This document shows positions 15,001 through 24,000 of a stretch of 64,000 bases of DNA, one piece after another. A program made the position numbers and the translations under genes. The notes under the pieces were generated by a model that saw only the letters and a list, made by a program, of their open reading frames with translations, was not told the origin of the DNA and ran no database searches. The DNA is from Montifringilla adamsi (Eukaryota; Chordata; Aves; Passeriformes; Passeridae): positions 2,108,001 through 2,172,000 of the forward strand of contig JAGGNK010008337.1 in assembly GCA_017590115.1 (NCBI GenBank). The letters run 5' to 3'. How positions within the stretch are numbered: position 1 is the stretch's first letter; each line of letters starts with the position of its first letter.

Positions 15001-18000
15001 TTTACTTTAAAAAGCTGTGTGTCATTCTAACCTGTTCATTCCTGCACTTTGGATGTAGCAGCTGAAATCATTCCACTGGATCTCTGTAGACTAGCAGAGG
15101 AATCTACATCAGTTATTTTGAATGCTATTACCAAGAGAAATTGATGTGTAAAGACTAATGTATGGCTGTCCTGAGTCCCTCTTTTGACTCTGGAGGTGGA
15201 GATGCTGTATAAGGTCTTTACCTTTCAAAGTGCTTAATGTTGGAGTGTTTAAGCTATGGAAATATCTTCAGATTTTATAATTTCATTCTGTTTGTTCACT
15301 AATGGGCAATTGCTTTGATATCTTTCACCAGGGACTGCATAATAAGCTTAGGCAAAAAGGGTTTGTCTGTGTAGTTTTAATTTCTCTGGTTGGTATCTGA
15401 GCTTGTCAGAATTGCATCAGTGGCTTTCCCTGCTCAGCCTGCTGTGGCTGTTCTGTCAGGAAAGAAGTTGAAAATAGTCTGGTAGATGAAGACTTCTCTG
15501 AAAGCAAAGGAGCAGTATTCCAGGGTCAAAGGATCCAGAACAAAGTAGCAGCAATAGTCTAGAGAATAGCAATCCCTGACACCAGCTGGTGAGGCTTTTT
15601 TGAGGTTCTGAAAATGCCTTGCAGAAGCTCCAGAGGCTGTGGGCTTGATAATTTACAGACAGGCTGGTTTGGTGATGGCATTTCTAAGATGTCTTTAGGC
15701 TATTTCAGATTTAAAAACACAACACACATTTTGGAAATAACAATTAGTGACAGGAGTCCTTGGTTAGGAGTTGTTCTGCCAGTCACAAGTCTGACCTGTA
15801 AGTAATGTCATTGCAATGTTAATGCCTCATGTTCCAAACTCTCAGATTCATTTGGCATTTTATCAGGATTTGGATAACTGAACTTGACGCCATGTGGTTT
15901 GATCTACAGATATACTCACTAACTGGGTGTTCAAACCACTCTTTTCCAGGCTCTTCATTACATGTTGTTGGTATCAGAAGTTGAAGAAACTGAAATTTTC
16001 AAGATTTGTCTGGAATATTGGAACCATTTAGCTGCTGAGCTCTACAGGGAAAGCCCGTTCTCCACGTCGGCTTCGCCGCTGCTTTCGGGGAGCCAACACT
16101 TTGATGTTCCTCCAAGGAGACAGCTTTATTTGCCTGTTTTGTCCAAGGTAATCTATGCTCACGGGAAGGCACTCTGGAGATTCAGATTCTTGTGAATTAG
16201 AGATTTCACTTCGTGTAAGGAGTGACATAAGAAAATTTACCTTAGTGTTATCGGTAGTTGATTCAACTCTAGTTATAGAATCAGTGTGAACATACTTTGA
16301 CACCAGTACATAATAATTAGTGTGATATTTCAGCTTTTTTAAGATGCTTAATTTTAACATAAATCTGTATCAAGCAGTTTCTGTAAACAGAAAGGCTGGG
16401 GTGTTAGAGTTGGAGGAAGACACATGTTTGGGAAAAGTGGTCCTTAAAAGACCCCTAATATGATATTAGCATTTTGAACTTACTATTGTAGCATAAATAC
16501 TACATAGTTTGGGGTTTCTTTAAGTTCTCTGCTTGTTCATTGGAGGGAGAGAAGTCAGCAGGCTCTGTCTTCAATGGAAGAAGCTGACATTTGTTAGCTG
16601 ACATTTCTGTACAGGTGGATATAACCTGTGTGTGGTTGAGGCTCCCTGGCAGAGTGCTCTGGACACCCTTGTGCAGCTGGAAGAGTGGTGGTGGCTGCAG
16701 TTTGATGGAGTTTTAACTTCCCCCAGGTTCGATTGCTCATGGTCAGCCGCATGGCCAAGCCTGAAGAAGTCCTGGTTGTGGAGAATGATCAAGGGGAGGT
16801 GGTCCGGGAATTCATGAAGGACACGGATTCCATAAACTTGTATAAAAATATGAGAGAAACGTTGGGTAAGTGAACTGGCTGCAGTTGGTGTGCTGCATCG
16901 GAGTGCTGCAGTGTGTTATCTCAGCATCTGAAGTATTGTGTGGGTGAAATGGTTATCAGCAAGGAGTACTACACAGACTGGAAAGGGAGGAGGCACTGGC
17001 TGCCCTGAAGTTTCCTGTTAGAGGCATGTAGTGTTTATAACCTGGTGGAGTAGCAATACACTTCTTAATTTTTGTCCTTAGGTATTGCAGTGATAATGAG
17101 GCAGGAAACAACATTGAGAGTACAAATTGTAACTTGAGGGAGCAAAGGGAGTAGAGTTCTCAGATATTCAGGACATTTTCTTCAATATTAAATTTATTTT
17201 CTCAAATGCAGATGGGAATGCTGAGTGTTGAGCATAAGGTGGATGCACTAGGAATGTGTGTGTTGGAAAGCTTGTGAGATGCAAAGTGTATGTGGGTGTA
17301 GTGGATATTTTTATTCTCACCTGTCTGCTGGGGATGTAGCTGTAGCCAGTGTTAAATTGTTTTAATACATTTGCATGTGAAATGTGAAAACCATTTTTGT
17401 TTCGTGAAACGATTAATGTATATCCTGAGCCTAAGTTGTTTTGCCAGAAAAAATTGATCTCTATGAAAATGCAGGCCAGGTTTGTATTGGTTATGTTGTG
17501 TTACCTGTAAGATTCACTGGGAGAAGAAACAAAACCATTTCTGTTTTGTGAAACAATTAATGTATATCCTGAGCCTAGTTGTTTTGCCAGAAAAAATTGA
17601 TTTCTGTGAAAATGCAGGTCAGGTTTGTATTGGTTATGTTGTGTTACCTGTAAGATTCACTGGGAGAAGAAACAAAAAAGGGGAGGAGAATGTGGTGGAA
17701 GCTGTTTTCTGTGGTACAGTGAAAATCTATTTCTGAACGTGGCCATAAATTGCTCTTGACTTGCTGGGATTTAGAGTTTTATATTGGAGACACTAATCCT
17801 ATTAGGGGCTGATGCAAGTGACTGAGTTGTGATACCTGAATCTTCCACCTAGACCTGTTCAGGAGCACAGCTCCACTTCAATCGTGGCTTATTGCAAGCA
17901 GCAATAAAAACAGAGCTGAAGAAAATGGGTGGGTTTACACACTGTATAGTGTCCCCCATAGGCAGCCAATCCCATATTCCCTACAGCCCATCAGTACAGA

Positions 18001-21000
18001 TGCCTTTTGATAAAAATTTGCCTTGGTATCACGTGGGGCATGCATTGATTTAGACTTTTCACATCACCTGCACGTGATGTTTTGCTGAGAACCCTTAGAA
18101 CTTAAATTCTCAATGAAATTTCTTGTCCATCTTTAAAGTAATTCAAACAAATTTCTGCCTCATGCTGTCCTAGCTTCAGGAAGGACACAGGACACTTTTA
18201 CCTGAGAGCTTCAGTGGGTTTTTATGTACGTGCTTATGGAGCTGAGCTCCAGGCTGCTGCTTTAGAGGGTTCCACGTTGATGTCTTTCAGTTTATCTCAC
18301 ACATCTGGACTATGCAGACACGGAACGAATTATGACTGAAAAGCTTCACAATCAGGTGAATGGAACAGAGTGGTCCTGGAAGAACCTGAACACGCTGTGC
18401 TGGGCCATCGGCTCCATCAGCGGTGCCATGCACGAGGAGGATGAGAAGAGGTTCCTGGTCACAGTAATTAAGGTATGCTGGGGCACAGCTAACTTCACTT
18501 GGTGCTGGGGAAACCAAGCTTGCAGAAATACTGCTCTGTGATCTTAGAAAGCTGCCCTGGTGGAGAAGAATAAATGAGTGGGAAATCTTCCATCCTGAGT
18601 TTAGGGGTGATGGATAAGTTAGCGATGAACAGTGCATTGACCCAAGTGGCCTTTTCATCAGATAAAATTTACTTTATGATGAAATGTGTTCCTTGGGGAT
18701 GCAGAAGAGATGGAAAGGGATTGCTTATGAAATACAGCAGAGTGGCAAAGTAACCCATGACTGTAACTAGCCTAACACCTTGCTCTTTTGCTGTATCTGT
18801 ATATTAATTGATCAAACTCAAAGCTTGCTTAATGTGGATAATGTTTTTACGAGAGTAACAGACTTTAATAAAAAGTCATACAAAGATGCTTACAGAATAT
18901 TTTGGTTTTAGTCATACAGAAGATGTAGTTTAATTTCTTCTATTTGATGTAGAGTCTGTATTTTTATCCATCAGCTACTCAGCCAGTATTGAGTACTGTG
19001 AGGCTTGTTGAACTCCCCCTGCAGGAATCCTTAGTTATAATTTAAAATGGAGCTTCCTTAGTTTAAAACACAGTGATCAGGGTTTGGATAAAACATTGCC
19101 CCAATCTTAATGCACTTGTTTGGGTTTTTATTTCTTCATTTGGATTTTGAGCTTGATTGTGGGCAACCACCTTTAATATAGCTGCTTATAGGATGTCATG
19201 CTTGTAATGCTTTTGATGGAACTAGACAAACTTGAAGAGAAAACTTAAGGATCTGTTGTGTTGTAGGATCTCCTGGGACTCTGCGAACAAAAGCGAGGAA
19301 AGGACAATAAAGCCATTATTGCATCAAATATAATGTATATAGTAGGTCAATACCCACGCTTTTTGAGAGCTCACTGGAAATTTTTGAAGACAGTAGTCAA
19401 CAAGCTGTTTGAATTTATGCATGGTAATTATCTGCTTTTTAAAATTTGCTGGTTTAATTATTTTCTTTTTTAAATATGCCTGTACATGGAGAGATGAAAA
19501 TACAAATCAATAACTGCCTGAATTTCATTTAGAAACCCACGATGGTGTCCAGGACATGGCTTGTGATACCTTCATAAAAATAGCACAAAAATGCCGCCGA
19601 CACTTTGTCCAGGTTCAGGTGGGAGAGGTCATGCCATTTATTGATGAAATCCTGAACAATATTAACACAATCATCTGTGACCTTCAGCCACAGCAGGTAG
19701 GTTCCATTTGGGGTTGTGGGTAATTCCTGAAGATTAATGCACATTTCCTTCCTGTTGAAATGTAGGGGTGTTTTGCAAGGGTTGAATTATGTTCTTTAGT
19801 TTTTATTACGAATAGTGTCAAGGTATGACTCCCATGATCAAGTTGCATTGCTGAGATGTCAGTTGGAATGTTTGGAAGGAGAATTCAAGTGCCTTTAGTT
19901 GGAATTTTGATTTCTGGAATGTCTTCAAGAAGACACTGCGTGTAATTTGGTGATTCTGCTTTGGGAAAGAGCAATATCTTACTATAACAGTATATACTTG
20001 CAGCTCTTGTATTTGGGAAGGAGGGAGTGAGGAGCAATTCAGAAATGGGAAAATGCAAAATCCAGTGCTTTCCAAGAAAGGAAGGGGAAATCTGTCTGGG
20101 AAGGGCAAGGCTCATGAAATGAGAGCAGTGTGCACCTGCACACTGAATGCACTGAAACTTCAGGCAGAGTGGATCTGACACCTGAGAAAAGATTCTCCCG
20201 GGCTTGTTGGGAGCCAGTGCAGTTCAAACATGTCTGGTAGAACTGAGTTTTTCCTTAGTCCTTTTTAACCTTGGTGTTGGTGGTGTTGCTCTTCCCATCA
20301 GGTGCACACATTTTACGAAGCAGTTGGATACATGATCGGGGCACAGACGGACCAGACTGTGCAGGAGCATCTGATAGAAAAGTACATGTTGCTGCCCAAC
20401 CAGGTGTGGGACAGCATCATTCAGCAGGCAACAAAGGTGAGCTCTCCCATTTTAGTGTGTTCTGTGTTCAGGTCAAAAGCCCTGCTAAATGTTTGCCCTC
20501 CCCTGGTTGTATTTTTCACACTAAGTGCCCAGAGTTGGGCTGGACTTCATTATATGATGGCTGAGACAGAGACTGATGTGACAATGAAGGTGTTGTTTTG
20601 AGAGAGGAGACTTAAATGACAAAATAAATACCTGTTTAAATCTGATTTAAAGTACAATCTGTCACTGTACAGAATTAATATCAGTAGTTTTTTCTAATGC
20701 CTCCCTTTCACTTGGCCTCTTGGTAACAGAAAAGTTAAAATGCTAAAAATACTGTTCACTTTCCTTCCTTTCTGCTCCCACTATTCTCTTAAAGTACCTC
20801 TTTTCTTACTTTATCTTCTATTTCTTTCAATCTTCTGAAAATACTTTTATCTCTACACATGAAAGAACAACAGTCTTGCACTTCACAAGAGACAATCCAC
20901 TTGCAGTTAATCTAATTAAGGGCCTGAACCTTAAGCAAGCTTGAGTTACTCTTCCTACCCTGACTTCTCCCAAGAACATACTGTGTTTCCATTGGACCCC

Positions 21001-24000
21001 TTCTATCTGTTTTCAACTTCTTAATCTCCTTAGTTTTCCTTTTTTCTCTAACTAGAGTAATGCTTGTAGCACTGCAGCAAAATAATTCTGCAGAAAAGTA
21101 GAATGAAATGAAGTTTTATCCTGACTCTCTTGGAGGTAGTAGCAAATGCCATGAAATAAACTCTGCAGTATCTCTGTAAAAAGTCCATAAATTTGAGCGA
21201 TCTCTTCTTGAAGGCAGTGTATAAAATAAATTGGTTAAACTTAGGCTTTTATATTGAAAGCCAAAGGGTGGTTCTGTTCACTAATGAAGATGAACTCTAA
21301 TTTTTTTTTACAGAATGTTGACATTCTAAAGGATCCTGAAACAGTTAAGCAGCTTGGTAGCATTCTGAAAACCAATGTACGAGCGTGTAAAGCAGTTGGC
21401 CACCCCTTTGTGATTCAGCTTGGAAGAATTTATTTAGATATGCTGAATGTGTACAAGTGCCTAAGTGAAAATATTTCTGCAGCTATTCAGGCTAATGGTA
21501 AGAAATGGCATGTTCTTCCTGAAAATGGGGTTTAGCAGTGTCTGCCATTGGGTTCCAGAGTACATCCCAGCTGGGTTGATTTTACTGTTTGGGAGAGTGG
21601 AGAAGGACTGGAAGTGCTCACTTAAATCTTTGCTTGTTAACAGATGTTGTATGCAAATAAAGAACTCCCAGCTTTAGAGGGAGGAAGAAACCATAAGTGA
21701 TCAAGTTTAGGAGAATGCAGAACACCAGGGGTGCTCCCTTGGAATTGAGATGCAGTGCAGCCTGTGTTCTTTTAGCTTGCTCTGGTTTTGAGTGTTAAAT
21801 AGGATCTCATTCATTGCTTCAGAAAATGTCAGCAGGGTTTTGGGATGAGAGTGTGCTGCTACAAGGCTGTCTTGCAGGAATGTAATGAGTGAAGATGCCT
21901 GAAAGTCATGGTAAACCAGGCTTGCAATCACAGAAGGAATTCTCAATTACCTCCCTTATTTTTACCAGCTAACTTAGGGCCTGTGGCATCTCAGCAGAAT
22001 GTGCTTCTGTAGTCATTACAAGATGAAATGAGTCAGTTGCTGAATTCTGTGCTGTGCCCAGTTTTCTGGCCAGTGCACAGGATGTACCTGGAAACTGGAA
22101 TGTTAAATGCAGCTTGGTAACTGCACAGCTGTTTACCTTCAAGTGGCTTCTCGGAATTCCGAGTAGAACTGGCAGAGAAATCAATAACTTTTCATTCAGC
22201 TGATCTAATGGCCAGAATTCGTCATTGCCAGACACAGTGAAGTTGGGGCAGCAGTTGCTGGGGCTGAGGGCCTGGTGAGCCTCTAGAGCAGCAGCTGCTG
22301 TGATTGCAGTTGCCTCCAACTGCAACTTTGCAACTGGCAAAGATTAAAGGCAAAGGAAGTCTTTAATAGTCTTTTTCATTCAGATATAACAATCAAGTAT
22401 TCTCTGTTTTGGTAATATCAAGTTAATTTGGTGTGGGGTTTTTTTGGGGGTGGGGGGTTTGGTTGATTGGTTGGTTTTTTATTTGGTTTGGTTGTGTTTG
22501 TTTGGGTTTTTTTGTTTGATTTGGGGTTTTTTGGCACCTCACACAATTAACTGAAGCTTTAAAATTTTCCAGGTGAAATGGTAACAAAGCAGCCCTTGAT
22601 TAGAAGTATGAGGACTGTAAAAAGGGAAACTTTAAAATTAATTTCTGGCTGGGTGAGCAGGTCCAATGATCCGCAGATGGTAAGTTGGATGCATTTTATA
22701 CAAATAACTCCTAAGACAGAACTGGGAAGAACTCTGCTTTGTGTTCAGTTGTTGGCCATAGGAACTTGCTTCAGGAGGTGTGTAAAATATAATGGAGGAA
22801 GTGGAATTAAAAGAGGTAAGCCTGAGCAATGCTTGAGATACTTCAGTTAATTTTAGCTGAGAGTAATCTTAAAGGGAAACAAGGAGATTTAAGATGAAGA
22901 CAGAGGATGGGAACTTCAGCTTCCTCAAGAAAAGTGTCACCTGTAACTGAAGGAGGAACTAACTTGGCTGCTAACTGTGCTGGAGACTCTGCCCAGTAGC
23001 TGCTGTGCTATAACCTGGCTTACTCTTCCAACCAGGTAGCTGAAAACTTTGTTCCTCCGTTGTTGGATGCAGTTCTCATCGACTACCAGCGGAACGTGCC
23101 GGCCGCTCGCGAGCCCGAGGTGCTCAGTACCATGGCCATCATTGTCAACAAGCTGGGGGGACACATCACTGCTGAAATACCTCAGATCTTCGATGCTGTT
23201 TTTGAGTGCACGTTAAACATGATCAACAAGGTATTCATGTTTGAAACACGAGATGAGACATCTCCCTGTGATCACTGCATCGTGTGGGATCTTGGGATTT
23301 AGGGGTTTTTTTAAGTCGCGGTTTGTTGCACTTGACAAAATTTCTGCTCAAATGAATGTACTTGTTTTATAGTTGAGCTGTCTAGTTAGATACCTTAAAT
23401 TGATTTATATTTCTCTGGTTAGCTCTTTATTTAAGCCATTAGTAATTTTTCTGGGGCCTTGTAGTGCTGCACTTCTGCAAACAGAAGTTAAATGTCAGTG
23501 TAGGACAAACTGCTAAAATTGATAAATATTTAAAGTGTAAGAACACCACTACTGGTCAGTCCAGTATTTCCTCACTAAATGTGCAGTATGTACTGCCTTG
23601 CTCTGTTTAATGGAAGATGCTGTGATGGAACTTAAGGAGATTTGGCTTTTCTCTCCTTTCCCTTCTAGGATTTTGAAGAATATCCTGAACACAGAACAAA
23701 CTTCTTCTTGCTACTTCAAGCTGTAAATTCTCACTGCTTCCCAGCCTTCCTGGCCATTCCACCTGCACAGTTCAAACTTGTCCTGGATTCTATTATTTGG
23801 GCTTTCAAACACACAATGAGAAATGTTGCAGATACAGGTAAATGGAAGTGTTTAATACAGATCAAAGATTTTCTGATAGAATGCTGTTCTTTTTCTTCCT
23901 TTTCTTTAATCAAGCTTAGCATATTGTTCACATGTTTCTGCATTTGCACCGGTATAGAATTCCTCTGTCTCAGCTCCAAGGTGTCAGCCAGGGATCCACG

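Larger units (their letters stand above)
18473..22572 (+). other. XPO1: XPO1 introns between residues 522 and 736
   Basis: The intervals 18473-19266, 19424-19532, 19697-20301, 20437-21313 and 21498-22572 are introns. The only notable content is the T/G-only tract at about 22434-22540 before the exon at 22573. Confidence 0.8.
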
